The translations under genes and the position numbers were made by a program. DNA of 27,435 nucleotides from positions 1 to 27,435 of the IMG/VR virus record IMGVR_UViG_3300035663_000084. One strand, written 5' to 3'. The notes below the pieces were generated by a model. It was not told the origin of the DNA, did not search any database, and worked only from the letters and a program-made list of their open reading frames with translations. Positions 16,556 to 22,954 of this stretch are shown one piece after another (within the stretch, counting starts at the first letter, position 1; each line of letters opens with the position of its first letter). Source of the stretch: a virus.

Positions 16556-17065
16556 ATGAAGCAAGACTCATACGGACAATTCATTCTAAGCGAGGAAGAT
16601 TTATGCAAGCATTATTTGCAAAATCCTGATTTGCCCATTAAAGAAGCATTAGTTAATGATAACATTGTCTTTCATGATGATCTTAATTTACAAAACTATC
16701 CTATTTTACAAACATATAAACAAGAAGAAATTACGATTGTTTCATTTGATGAACGTAGTCAAAAAACATATTGGATGCCACAATCATATTATGATTTAGA
16801 TATTGCAGAGTGGGTATTGCTACAATGTAATGATGAAGAAGCACCATTGCAGCGATGTGGTGCAGAGTTATTAAGATATGTTGAATTAGATTTGTTACCA
16901 CTGTTGCAATACTTAAAATATCTTGTTGATACATTACGTTTAAATAATATAGTATGGGGTGTTGGTCGTGGCAGCAGTGTCAGTAGTTACGTACTGTATA
17001 AAATTGGTGTACATAAAATCGATAGCCTATATTATGGTTTAGACTACAAAGAATTTTTAAAATAG
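16556..17065 (+). CDS. conserved phage protein with a DNA polymerase III alpha-like GRGS segment
   Basis: 169 residues from ATG 16556 (MKQDSYGQF…); the ATG at 16541 lies inside the probable promoter, and the shorter N-terminus fits relatives I remember. Residues about 127-169 (NNIVWGVGRGSSVSSYVLYKIGV followed by DSLYYGLDYKEFL) closely follow the bacterial family C polymerase pattern GPGRGS(A/G)xGSLVxYxLxITxxDPLxxxLLFERFL, the palm segment that holds the incoming nucleotide phosphates. The protein stops exactly where Pol III alpha would continue to its catalytic PDFDxDF, so it cannot be a polymerase by itself. The N-terminal 120 residues are acidic and helical. Role unknown: nucleotide or DNA binding, interference with host Pol III, or a domesticated fragment. 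Opens the replication-related block. Confidence 0.7.
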   Translation: MKQDSYGQFILSEEDLCKHYLQNPDLPIKEALVNDNIVFHDDLNLQNYPILQTYKQEEITIVSFDERSQKTYWMPQSYYDLDIAEWVLLQCNDEEAPLQRCGAELLRYVELDLLPLLQYLKYLVDTLRLNNIVWGVGRGSSVSSYVLYKIGVHKIDSLYYGLDYKEFLK

Positions 17066-17075
17066 GAGAAAAATC

Positions 17076-17402
17076 ATGGCTTTACGTAAAACCGCAAATG
17101 GTAAAACGCTTGATATGAATTCGCTCATTGCAAGACATGAGCGCACACGTGCAGTAGGAAATATGAATGTCAATGCACGTGGTGATACCATTGACTCACA
17201 TAATCGTGTTATTGCTGATAGTTCAAAACGTGTGAATAGTCTTTATAATAAAACTATGCAGCGTGGCAAACATGGTGCCAATCTTGCAACACCTGTGCCT
17301 AAAGAACAAAAAGTAGAAGTAAAAGAAGAAACTAAAAAAAGCGATCTAATGGATGAATTTGATAGCTACGATGATGGTTGGGATGAAAAACAAAAGAAGT
17401 AA
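17076..17402 (+). CDS. conserved T4-like protein of unknown function
   Basis: 108 residues. AGGAG at 17063-17067 gives a good ribosome site before the ATG. The N-terminal 70 residues are basic and polar (LRKTANGKTLDMNSLIARHERTR, VGNMNVNARGDTIDSHNRVI); the C-terminus is a Lys/Glu-rich linker ending in an acidic patch DLMDEFDSYDDGWDEKQKK. I recognise the motif 'RAVGNMNVNARGDTID' from T4-like phages of aquatic bacteria, always as a hypothetical protein. No catalytic motif, membrane segment or signal peptide. The basic front and acidic tail would suit a nucleic-acid-binding or assembly protein, but that is speculation. Confidence 0.6.
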   Translation: MALRKTANGKTLDMNSLIARHERTRAVGNMNVNARGDTIDSHNRVIADSSKRVNSLYNKTMQRGKHGANLATPVPKEQKVEVKEETKKSDLMDEFDSYDDGWDEKQKK

Positions 17403-17412
17403 TCCTAATTAC

Positions 17413-17440
17413 TTGACAACTAATTTTTGAATGTTAATAT
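17413..17440 (+). promoter_or_regulatory. sigma70-like promoter giving a leaderless start at 17447
   Basis: Perfect TTGACA (17413-17418), 16-nt spacer, TAATAT (17435-17440), then TAAACC and ATG at 17447. There is no ribosome site before the ATG. Predicted transcription start is on or beside the A of the start codon. Confidence 0.65.
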
Positions 17441-17446
17441 TAAACC

Positions 17447-17809
17447 ATGAATAAACATATTTTTGACGCACATAAAGTAAACAAAGTAACACCATTACAT
17501 GATAGTGTAATCGTTTCTGACATGAATTTTGAAGAACGAACCACATCTAGTGGTATTGTAGTGGTTAGTGATGATGGAAAAAATAGTGGTATTAGACCAC
17601 GATGGGGCAAAGTTTATGCCATTGGACCTAATCAAAGAGATGTAACTATTGGACAATATGTTCTAGTTGCACATGGTCGTTGGACACGTGGTATAAAGAT
17701 CGAAGATGAAAAAGGTGTACATACAATTAGACGTATTGACACTAATGATATTCTTGCAGTAAGTGATGAACCCGTTGTCGATGATACCATGGGCGATAAA
17801 ACAATTTAA
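17447..17809 (+). CDS. 31: GroES-like co-chaperonin (gp31-type)
   Basis: 120 residues, similar in size to T4 gp31 (111) and host GroES (about 97). The 10-kDa chaperonin pattern is visible: VTPLHDSVIVSD near the N-terminus, SSGIVVVSDDGKNSG in the place of the mobile loop, then GKVYAIGPNQRDVTIGQYVLVAHGRW and a closing strand RRIDTNDILAVSDEP. T4 gp31 replaces host GroES on GroEL so that the capsid protein can fold; the same role is expected here. The gene has its own promoter and apparently a leaderless mRNA, so it may be expressed early or independently. It is distant from the other quality-control genes at 23470-26980. The symbol is by functional analogy. Confidence 0.82.
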   Translation: MNKHIFDAHKVNKVTPLHDSVIVSDMNFEERTTSSGIVVVSDDGKNSGIRPRWGKVYAIGPNQRDVTIGQYVLVAHGRWTRGIKIEDEKGVHTIRRIDTNDILAVSDEPVVDDTMGDKTI

Positions 17810-17817
17810 GGAAAATC

Positions 17818-18030
17818 ATGGTAAAACCTAAAAATGCAGTAAAAAAAATTAGTGACAAATTAAACAAAGTTAATGATAGCTTTACTATAAACATGTACGA
17901 CAATGGATTTATGATGGAAATTGGTGGGCGTGATCATGAAGATAATTGGACACAAGCTAAAATTATGGTCACTTCACTTGAAGAACTTAATGCTTTAATG
18001 AAAGAAGCATCAGAAATGGATCGAGAATAA
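17818..18030 (+). CDS. small conserved phage protein, paralogue of the 97-residue gene
   Basis: 70 residues with a clear ribosome site (AAGGAAA) before the ATG. A basic N-terminus (VKPKNAVKKISDKLNKVN) is followed by a compact domain FTINMYDNGFMMEIGG…W…IMVTSLEELNALMKEA, predicted beta-beta-beta-helix. The same pattern recurs in the gene at 18457, so the two are probably ancient duplicates. I know no function; similar small proteins occur before the clamp-loader genes in aquatic T4-like phages. Eight bases separate it from the GroES-like gene, in one transcription unit. Confidence 0.6.
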   Translation: MVKPKNAVKKISDKLNKVNDSFTINMYDNGFMMEIGGRDHEDNWTQAKIMVTSLEELNALMKEASEMDRE

Positions 18031-18032
18031 TC

Positions 18033-18464
18033 ATGGCAAGATGGATGGTTTCAACACTTAATAAAAAGTCTGTTGAAGAACATGAATATTGGCAAAAAGA
18101 TGGTGCCTCTATTATTCGTGTAACAGGTTATCGTTGGGGTTCATGGATTGTTACCACTACCGATGATGATGAACCTAAGTTTGAACGAATCGCTAATCCA
18201 CTTGGTAATGAAGATGAAGATAGTATCAATATGTATGATTCTTATGAGAACAATATTGAGGACATTGAATTAAATTCGCTTGATGATGGATGGTACTCAG
18301 ATATCATTTATTCTGAATATATGGATGAAGATGAACAAGAACGTATGACAGAATTATGGGATGAGGATTCTTACGAAGGTTGGGAGTCTGAAGGGTGGTT
18401 TCAAATTGAAACAGAATGTTGGACTAATAGTGAATTAAAAATAGAGAGAATGACTAATGATTAA
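18033..18464 (+). CDS. acidic conserved T4-like protein, unknown function
   Basis: 143 residues, strongly acidic, Trp-rich at the C-terminus. N-terminal beta segment ARWMVSTLNKKSVEEHEYW, then VTGYRWGSWIVTTTDDDEP, an acidic middle part, and a C-terminal motif DEDSYEGWESEGWFQIETECW followed by ELKIE. That last motif is one I associate with hypothetical proteins in many T4-like phages of cyanobacteria and other aquatic hosts. The high negative charge could mimic DNA, but there is no direct evidence. It lies between the two paralogous small genes; its end overlaps the next start by 8 nt, so the four genes up to gp44 are likely translated together. Confidence 0.6.
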   Translation: MARWMVSTLNKKSVEEHEYWQKDGASIIRVTGYRWGSWIVTTTDDDEPKFERIANPLGNEDEDSINMYDSYENNIEDIELNSLDDGWYSDIIYSEYMDEDEQERMTELWDEDSYEGWESEGWFQIETECWTNSELKIERMTND

Positions 18465-18750
18465 GCGTTTTTTTAGATACATTGGTCGTAAGATTAATGA
18501 ATCTCAAAACATTGAAGGTAAAATTGGTAGACCTATCGCTGAACCAATTGCAGAAAAAGACAATTTTCATAATCCACGTAAAAGTTTAAATTTCTTTGTT
18601 TATTATGCCAATGGTGGTATGATTGTTGAAATCCGTACGTTTGATAAAAAACGTGAGGAATGGGATAATCAATTATATATTGTTACTGAAGATCAAGATC
18701 TATCAGAATTTTTATCACGTATTATTACTGTACAAATGTTATCACGATGA
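18457..18750 (+). CDS. small conserved phage protein, paralogue of the 70-residue gene
   Basis: 97 residues. Basic N-terminus MIKRFFRYIGRKI, a variable linker, then the domain LNFFVYYANGGMIVEIR…EEWDNQLYIVTEDQDLSEFL, which follows the same beta-beta-beta-helix pattern as the gene at 17818 (F.V..Y.NG.M.EI…W…VT…L…L). It overlaps the previous gene by 8 nt and gp44 by 4 nt (ATGA), so it is translationally coupled to the clamp loader. Function unknown; coupling to gp44 hints at a replication-linked role. Confidence 0.6.
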   Translation: MIKRFFRYIGRKINESQNIEGKIGRPIAEPIAEKDNFHNPRKSLNFFVYYANGGMIVEIRTFDKKREEWDNQLYIVTEDQDLSEFLSRIITVQMLSR

Positions 18751-19685
18751 TATTACAAAACAAGTTATGGACTGAAAAGTATAGACCAACTAAAATTACT
18801 GACTACGTATTTGTTGATAGTAATCAACAAACATTGGTAGAAAGTTGGATTACAGAGGGAATAATCCCACATTTACTTTTTAGCGGTGAGCCAGGCACAG
18901 GTAAAACCACACTAGCAAAAATTCTAATCAATGAATTAGATATTGATGAACTAGATGTGCTTGAAATAAATGCATCACGTGAAAATAGTGTAGACAATGT
19001 GCGAACTAAAATCCATAATTTTGTTGAAACAATGCCTTTTGGTAAGTACAAGATAGTCTTATTAGATGAGGCAGATTATTTAACACGTGATGCACAAGCT
19101 AGTTTACGTAATGATATGGAAACATATGCTTCTACGGTAAGATTTATTCTTACTTGTAATTATGAGCATCGTGTTATTCCTGCATTACGTGAGTCACGTT
19201 GCGTTAAAATGCATATCAGTAAACCTGATCATACAGAGTTTATGGCACGTGCTGCTACTGTATTGATGGCAGAAAATGTACAATTTACCATTGAAACATT
19301 AGAGCATTATGTTGGCGTAACATATCCTGACTTAAGAAAATGTTTGAATCAGTTACAAGCTAATAGTACTAGTGGCGAGTTACTATTAAAATCTAGTGAA
19401 GATGATCAACATAGTGACTTAATCAATGTTGTACAATTATTCAAACAAGATAAAGTCATTGAAGGTAGAAAAGAATTATTACAGTATTTAAGTTTCAATC
19501 CATCAAGAATAGAAGCCATTTATAAATGGATGTATGATAACTTAGAATTATGGGGTACTACTCAATCTGAAAAAGATGCAGCAATTATTATTATACGTAA
19601 TGGTTTAGCTAATCTTTCATTAGTAGGTATACCTGAAATTAACTTAGCAGCAACATTAATTGAATTAACATCAAGAGGTAATTAA
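18747..19685 (+). CDS. 44: sliding clamp loader ATPase subunit gp44
   Basis: 312 residues against 319 for T4 gp44. AAA+ clamp-loader signatures: LWTEKYRPTKITDYV at the N-terminus, Walker A GEPGTGKT (47-54), Walker B LLDEAD with Asp107-Glu108, sensor 1 ILTCNYEHRV, and the SRC arginine-finger motif (Ser150-Arg151-Cys152). The C-terminal third is the helical collar domain. With gp62 it opens and loads the gp45 clamp for the phage polymerase. It begins in an ATGA overlap with the previous gene. The usual partner gp62 is not next to it: only two small unrelated genes follow. All key residues are present, so it should be active. Confidence 0.95.
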   Translation: MILQNKLWTEKYRPTKITDYVFVDSNQQTLVESWITEGIIPHLLFSGEPGTGKTTLAKILINELDIDELDVLEINASRENSVDNVRTKIHNFVETMPFGKYKIVLLDEADYLTRDAQASLRNDMETYASTVRFILTCNYEHRVIPALRESRCVKMHISKPDHTEFMARAATVLMAENVQFTIETLEHYVGVTYPDLRKCLNQLQANSTSGELLLKSSEDDQHSDLINVVQLFKQDKVIEGRKELLQYLSFNPSRIEAIYKWMYDNLELWGTTQSEKDAAIIIIRNGLANLSLVGIPEINLAATLIELTSRGN

Positions 19686-19686
19686 C

Positions 19687-19944
19687 ATGGCAAGAGCAAA
19701 GAAAACCGAGACTAAAGAACTTGAAAGTATTACATCAGGTCATTATTCAACAAGAACTGTACATGGTGACGGTCGTGTAGATTTTGACATTGATTGGGAT
19801 CAATTACGCACCCATATTAGCAATGCACTTGAAGAACATAATCGTACACGATTAGTTGAGGAAGCCCCCTACCACCCAGGCTACGAAGGCGCAGTCATCG
19901 AACAGCCTAAACCAAAAGCTAAAACAACAAGAAAGAAAAAATGA
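19687..19944 (+). CDS. small conserved phage protein, unknown function
   Basis: 85 residues, starting two bases after gp44 and overlapping the next gene by 4 nt (ATGA). Lys-rich N-terminus, a central acidic segment VDFDIDWDQLRTHISNALEEHNR, and a basic Lys/Pro tail PKPKAKTTRKKK. It is too short and unlike gp62 to be the clamp-loader small subunit. Codons 59-74 (19861-19908) contain an unusually C-rich run around CCAGG. The basic tail may contact nucleic acid. No known function. Confidence 0.55.
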   Translation: MARAKKTETKELESITSGHYSTRTVHGDGRVDFDIDWDQLRTHISNALEEHNRTRLVEEAPYHPGYEGAVIEQPKPKAKTTRKKK

Positions 19945-20195
19945 GATATTTACTGATTACATATTTGCGTAAATCAAGTGGTCAAATTGACGAGCAAGTT
20001 GGTTTTTCAACAAGATTGCGTGATAAAGACCTTTCATCTTGTAATGTCATTGTTGATTATAAAGACAAAAAAGTGGTAAAATGTGTTATCGAAGGTAAAA
20101 AGGTAGAAACTGATTTTGGGTTAATGGACGATTATTATCGTAAAGTTTACCCTGAATTAATTACTCAGTTGTCTGAAGCTGCTGATAAGACTTGA
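19941..20195 (+). CDS. conserved T4-like protein of unknown function
   Basis: 84 residues. MRYLLITYLRKSSGQIDEQV, then a strand pair CNVIVDYKDKKVVKCVIEG, and a C-terminal helix DDYYRKVYPELITQL. I recognise this as a well-conserved small protein in T4-like phages of cyanobacteria and pelagic bacteria, commonly near replication genes; no role has been shown to my knowledge. Start codon in an ATGA overlap with the previous gene. It is the last gene of the gp44 transcription unit; a strong promoter begins at its stop codon. Confidence 0.65.
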   Translation: MRYLLITYLRKSSGQIDEQVGFSTRLRDKDLSSCNVIVDYKDKKVVKCVIEGKKVETDFGLMDDYYRKVYPELITQLSEAADKT

Positions 20196-20220
20196 CACCT
20201 TCAATTTCTTTTGATATAAT
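20192..20220 (+). promoter_or_regulatory. full-consensus sigma70 promoter
   Basis: TTGACA at 20192-20197, 17-nt spacer, TATAAT at 20215-20220: six of six matches at both boxes with ideal spacing. It overlaps the stop codon of the previous gene and drives the HAD gene, which has its own terminator, so this is a single-gene unit. Likely an early promoter read by unmodified host RNA polymerase. Confidence 0.92.
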
Positions 20221-20242
20221 AGGTTTTTAGTGAGGAATGATC

Positions 20243-20830
20243 TTGACAGATAGTAATTTGATTCTTGTTGATGTTGATGGTGTGCTTTGTAATTGGGAAT
20301 ATGCTTTTGATTGTTGGATGCAAGAGCATGGATATCATAGAGTTAGTGGTTCACAGTATGAATACAATATTGGAAAACGCTACGGTATCAGCAAAGAAGA
20401 AGGTAAGAAACTAATCAAGATTTTTAACGAATCTGCTGCCATTGGGTTTTTGCCACCATTACGTGATGCCATTCATTACGTCAAAAAGTTGCACGAAGAA
20501 CATGGTTATGTGTTCCATGCAATCACTTCGCTTAGTTTAGACAAGAATGCGCAAAAACTTCGTCGAATGAATCTACAGAAATTGTTTGGAGAAACAGTTT
20601 TTGAAGAAATCATCTGTTTAGATACAGGTGCGGACAAAGATGAAGAACTTGCAAAGTATGCGGGTTCGGAATATTATTGGATCGAAGATAAGTATGCAAA
20701 CTGTGAAGCAGGATTGCGGTGCGGTTTAAGACCAATTTTGATGGAACATGGACACAATATGGAATATAGTCATCCCATGATCCCACGTGTTAAAAATTGG
20801 AAAGAAATTTACGAGATTATGGTTGGATAA
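20243..20830 (+). CDS. HAD-superfamily phosphatase / 5'(3')-nucleotidase-like
   Basis: 195 residues from the TTG at 20243. GAGG at 20232-20235 lies 7 nt before this TTG but touches the alternative ATG at 20237, so TTG (MTDSNLILVDVDG) is preferred. HAD motif I is ILVDVDGVLCNW (Asp10 nucleophile, Asp12); motif II is ITSLS; the later Lys and acidic motifs are GADKDEELAKY and YYWIEDKYANCEAG. A cap domain lies between. Family members in T4-like phages are thought to dephosphorylate nucleotides or other small phosphates, for example in dNMP control; the substrate here is not determined. It stands alone between a perfect promoter and a terminator, suggesting early high expression. Confidence 0.82.
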   Translation: MTDSNLILVDVDGVLCNWEYAFDCWMQEHGYHRVSGSQYEYNIGKRYGISKEEGKKLIKIFNESAAIGFLPPLRDAIHYVKKLHEEHGYVFHAITSLSLDKNAQKLRRMNLQKLFGETVFEEIICLDTGADKDEELAKYAGSEYYWIEDKYANCEAGLRCGLRPILMEHGHNMEYSHPMIPRVKNWKEIYEIMVG

Positions 20831-20855
20831 GGCTCATTACTGAGCCTTATTTTTT
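20827..20855 (+). terminator. Rho-independent terminator after the HAD gene
   Basis: 10-bp stem ATAAGGCTCA / TGAGCCTTAT with a TTAC loop (20827-20850), followed by T to 20855. It overlaps the phoH stop codon on the other strand; leftward there is no T run, so it should work mainly for plus-strand transcripts. Confidence 0.92.
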
Positions 20856-21621
20856 ACCCGTATAATTTTAATACTTTTTCTATTATTGGGTGTCGTTGAA
20901 CATCGGATACTGTAAATTTACATAATTGAATGGTATCAATTGGATGAAACTGTAATCGTTGTTCTAAATCAGTAAGTCCATTATCGGATCGTTTTCTATC
21001 TGATTGCTCTACATCTCCTGTAATAATAATCTTAGAATTCTCACCAATACGTGTTAACAACATTTTAAGTTGACTTGGTGTGGCATTTTGTGCTTCATCT
21101 AATATCACGTACGCATTTTTAAATGTTCTACCACGCATAAATGCTAGTGGTGATATTTCAATGATTTGTTCAGCTAACATGTGTTCAATTTCTTTTACAT
21201 GATAGAATTCACGAAACACATCTAGCAATGGTCTTGTCCAAGGTTCCATTTTTTGGTTAAGATCGCCTGGTAAAAAGCCATGTTTTTCATCATCCACTGT
21301 AATCGCAGGGCGTGTTAATACTATGCGTTCGCATTGTTTGCTGCGTAATGCTTGTATAGCAGCAAGTGTGGCAAGATAAGTTTTTCCTGTACCTGCAGGA
21401 CCTGTACCAACTACAACATCTACACGATCATCAGTAAGTGCAAGTATATAATCTTCTTGGTTAACAGATTTGGGGATTAAATGTATTGATTTACGTTGAC
21501 GTTGAGGATTAAACTCAATGGTGTTTTCATGTTTTTGGTAGTAGGTCTGTGTGTCTTTCTGTGGGTGTTTCATAAATTTTTCTTGTTCTTTTCGGATAGC
21601 CGAATTTTTTCTACGACTCAA
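20854..21621 (-). CDS. phoH: PhoH-like P-loop ATPase
   Basis: 255 residues from the TTG at 21619-21621, chosen because AGGAG (21629-21633, minus sense) sits 7 nt before it; a longer TTG-started reading to 21657 has no ribosome site. The N-terminal 50 residues are basic and polar, then the PhoH ATPase domain: Walker A GPAGTGKT (about 74-81), the segment RPAITVDDEKHGFLPGDL typical of PhoH, Walker B VILDEAQN (Asp175, Glu176), and ITGDVEQSD with the sensor region. PhoH proteins are linked to RNA metabolism and phosphate stress in bacteria and are frequent in marine phages, but the phage role is unresolved. It is the only leftward gene in the window and converges on the HAD gene. Confidence 0.92.
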   Translation of the reverse strand: MSRRKNSAIRKEQEKFMKHPQKDTQTYYQKHENTIEFNPQRQRKSIHLIPKSVNQEDYILALTDDRVDVVVGTGPAGTGKTYLATLAAIQALRSKQCERIVLTRPAITVDDEKHGFLPGDLNQKMEPWTRPLLDVFREFYHVKEIEHMLAEQIIEISPLAFMRGRTFKNAYVILDEAQNATPSQLKMLLTRIGENSKIIITGDVEQSDRKRSDNGLTDLEQRLQFHPIDTIQLCKFTVSDVQRHPIIEKVLKLYG

Positions 21622-21641
21622 AATTACACTCCTTTTAGTAA

Positions 21642-21656
21642 TGAGCAACTTGCTCA
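21642..21656 (-). promoter_or_regulatory. inverted repeat in the phoH leader
   Basis: TGAGCAACTTGCTCA is a perfect 7+1+7 palindrome, 8 nt upstream of the phoH ribosome site. It could fold as a small hairpin or be an operator. No known protein site is recognised. Confidence 0.4.
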
Positions 21657-21672
21657 AACGTATTTAAAGATT

Positions 21673-21725
21673 TTATAACACGGTTTTATCACTACGTTTT
21701 TCTACAATTAAACGCATAAATACAT
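21673..21725 (-). other. possible leader mini-ORFs upstream of phoH
   Basis: On the minus strand AGGAG lies 7 nt before an ATG at 21725 that opens a 5-codon frame (MYLCV). A second, out-of-frame ATG at 21717 opens 14 codons (MRLIVEKRSDKTVL) ending at 21673. The ribosome site is better than that of several real genes here. It may be a leader peptide or a remnant of a lost gene; both readings are too short for confidence. Confidence 0.3.
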
Positions 21726-21771
21726 AGCTGTTCTCCTAAAAACCCGTTTACATCTTCCATATCTAATAAAA

Positions 21772-21779
21772 GATAAATA
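21772..21779 (+). promoter_or_regulatory. late-promoter-like octamer GATAAATA
   Basis: Within AGATAAATAC, identical in ten bases to the copy before the tail fibre gene. It ends 20 nt before the ATG at 21800, in the divergent gap after phoH, where the rightward block needs a promoter. Confidence 0.65.
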
Positions 21780-21799
21780 CTGTATCATGGAAAAATATT

Positions 21800-22411
21800 A
21801 TGCCTAAGAAAGATACATTCTTAGATTCATTAGAATGGGTTGACATTGTTAATAACGTAAAAGGTATCATGACAAGTGATGGTACGATGGCTACGTTATT
21901 AGATTTTGAACGTGTTCTAGATGAAGCAGATTTATATGCATTTAAAAATTGGAAAATGGGCGAATTAGTTGATGGTCCTGTTATTGGGAAATATCTAGTT
22001 TCTTGTACATTTATGTGGCCCCGTTCAATGATGCCTGACCCACGTGCAGGTAGACGTTTGGTTACTTTAGGCTGTAAGGTTAAATTTAAAGAAACAAGTG
22101 TAGAAGTTCCCGTTGAAATTAAAGAACCTATGGACTATAAGCCAGGCACCCATTACCCAAAGAAAACTAAAAAACATGTATGGTTAGTGAATATTACCAT
22201 TCCTAAAACATTAATGAATGATATTCGTGAAGGTAGCGTAGATATTGCTGAGCAAACTATTGATTTAGAAGATTTAGATGATGCATATCAAAAAGATTAC
22301 GATACTGAAGAAGTTAAAGGTGGTGAACAAGGTGGAGGACAACCTGTAGGTGGACCACCCATGCCACCACCTGCTCCTGCAGGACCCCCAACAGGAGGTC
22401 CACCACTATGA
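21800..22411 (+). CDS. conserved T4-like protein with Pro/Gly-rich tail, unknown function
   Basis: 203 residues. Residues 1-150 form a conserved domain (DTFLDSLEWVDIVNNVKGIMTSDGTMATLLDFERVLDEADLYAFKNWKMGELV split across a helical front and a beta core with VSCTFMWPRSMMPDPRAGRRL). The domain is followed by an acidic linker and a low-complexity tail of Gly and Pro (about 175-203). I recognise the domain from T4-like phages of cyanobacteria and pelagic bacteria, where it is paired with the next gene; the function is undescribed to me. The pair overlaps as ATGA. The Pro/Gly tail is a plausible flexible linker, perhaps added in this lineage. It follows a late-type promoter, which suggests a virion or assembly role. 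Confidence 0.62.
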   Translation: MPKKDTFLDSLEWVDIVNNVKGIMTSDGTMATLLDFERVLDEADLYAFKNWKMGELVDGPVIGKYLVSCTFMWPRSMMPDPRAGRRLVTLGCKVKFKETSVEVPVEIKEPMDYKPGTHYPKKTKKHVWLVNITIPKTLMNDIREGSVDIAEQTIDLEDLDDAYQKDYDTEEVKGGEQGGGQPVGGPPMPPPAPAGPPTGGPPL

Positions 22412-22944
22412 CCATATTAAACGAAAGTCTTAATTATTTGGACATGGAACATTTGATTGTTCCTATTGTTGGTATTGACAAGTATAAATCATCAATGGGT
22501 AAAGATAGTGATATTATAACATTAAGCTTTACGGTAAAAGATGAAAATGCTGCTGAAGATTTAGTGAATTGGTTTGAACGTGGTTATGATTGGGTACTTG
22601 ACTCTGATCGTAGCCCAGGCGAAGTCTCCCCCAATAAATATCTAGTGTTTGTTGAATTAGAGCGTAAAAAAATTGCAGCAAAACATATTATTACATTAAT
22701 TGAAGATTTAAAAACATTAACAGGAATTCCTATTGAAAATTGGAGTTTAAAAGCGAATGGTGAAAAAGGTGATGCAAGCGTAGAGTTTATTCAAGCTAAC
22801 GTTCCACTAAATTCATCTGAGTATAAAGAAGAAAATGATTTAGAATTAAATGAATGGCGTAACATTGCAGGAGTAAGTGTACAAACTAGTGTATCTAAAG
22901 ATGAAGATATATTAGCGATGCAACGTCAAGCAGGTATAATTTAA
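22408..22944 (+). CDS. conserved T4-like protein, partner of the upstream gene
   Basis: 178 residues. Visible: a two-layer alpha/beta core with LIVPIVGIDKYKSS, DIITLSFTVKDENAAEDLVNWFERGYDWVLD, then KYLVFVELERKKIAAKHIITLIEDLKTLTGI and NWSLKANG, followed by a hydrophilic C-terminus with NEWRNIAGV. Known to me as a conserved hypothetical protein next to the previous gene in T4-like phages. The 4-nt overlap implies coupled synthesis and possibly a complex. No catalytic motif or membrane segment seen. Confidence 0.62.
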   Translation: MTILNESLNYLDMEHLIVPIVGIDKYKSSMGKDSDIITLSFTVKDENAAEDLVNWFERGYDWVLDSDRSPGEVSPNKYLVFVELERKKIAAKHIITLIEDLKTLTGIPIENWSLKANGEKGDASVEFIQANVPLNSSEYKEENDLELNEWRNIAGVSVQTSVSKDEDILAMQRQAGII

Positions 22945-22954
22945 GGAAACAAGC

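Noticed and set aside
16541-16558. ATG at 16541 as the start of the Pol III-like gene
   Set aside because: It lies directly before the probable -10 box TATAGT and would precede the predicted transcript; ATG 16556 fits both the promoter and the N-terminus of relatives as I remember them.
17402-17446. Riboswitch or tRNA in the short intergenic gaps (5134-5233, 17403-17446, 21658-21799)
   Set aside because: The gaps are too short or are explained by promoters, a terminator and a small palindrome; no cloverleaf or conserved riboswitch core is visible.
20237-20245. ATG at 20237 as the HAD start
   Set aside because: The GAGG ribosome site nearly touches it, leaving one base of spacing; TTG 20243 has a normal 7-nt spacing. 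Not fully excluded.
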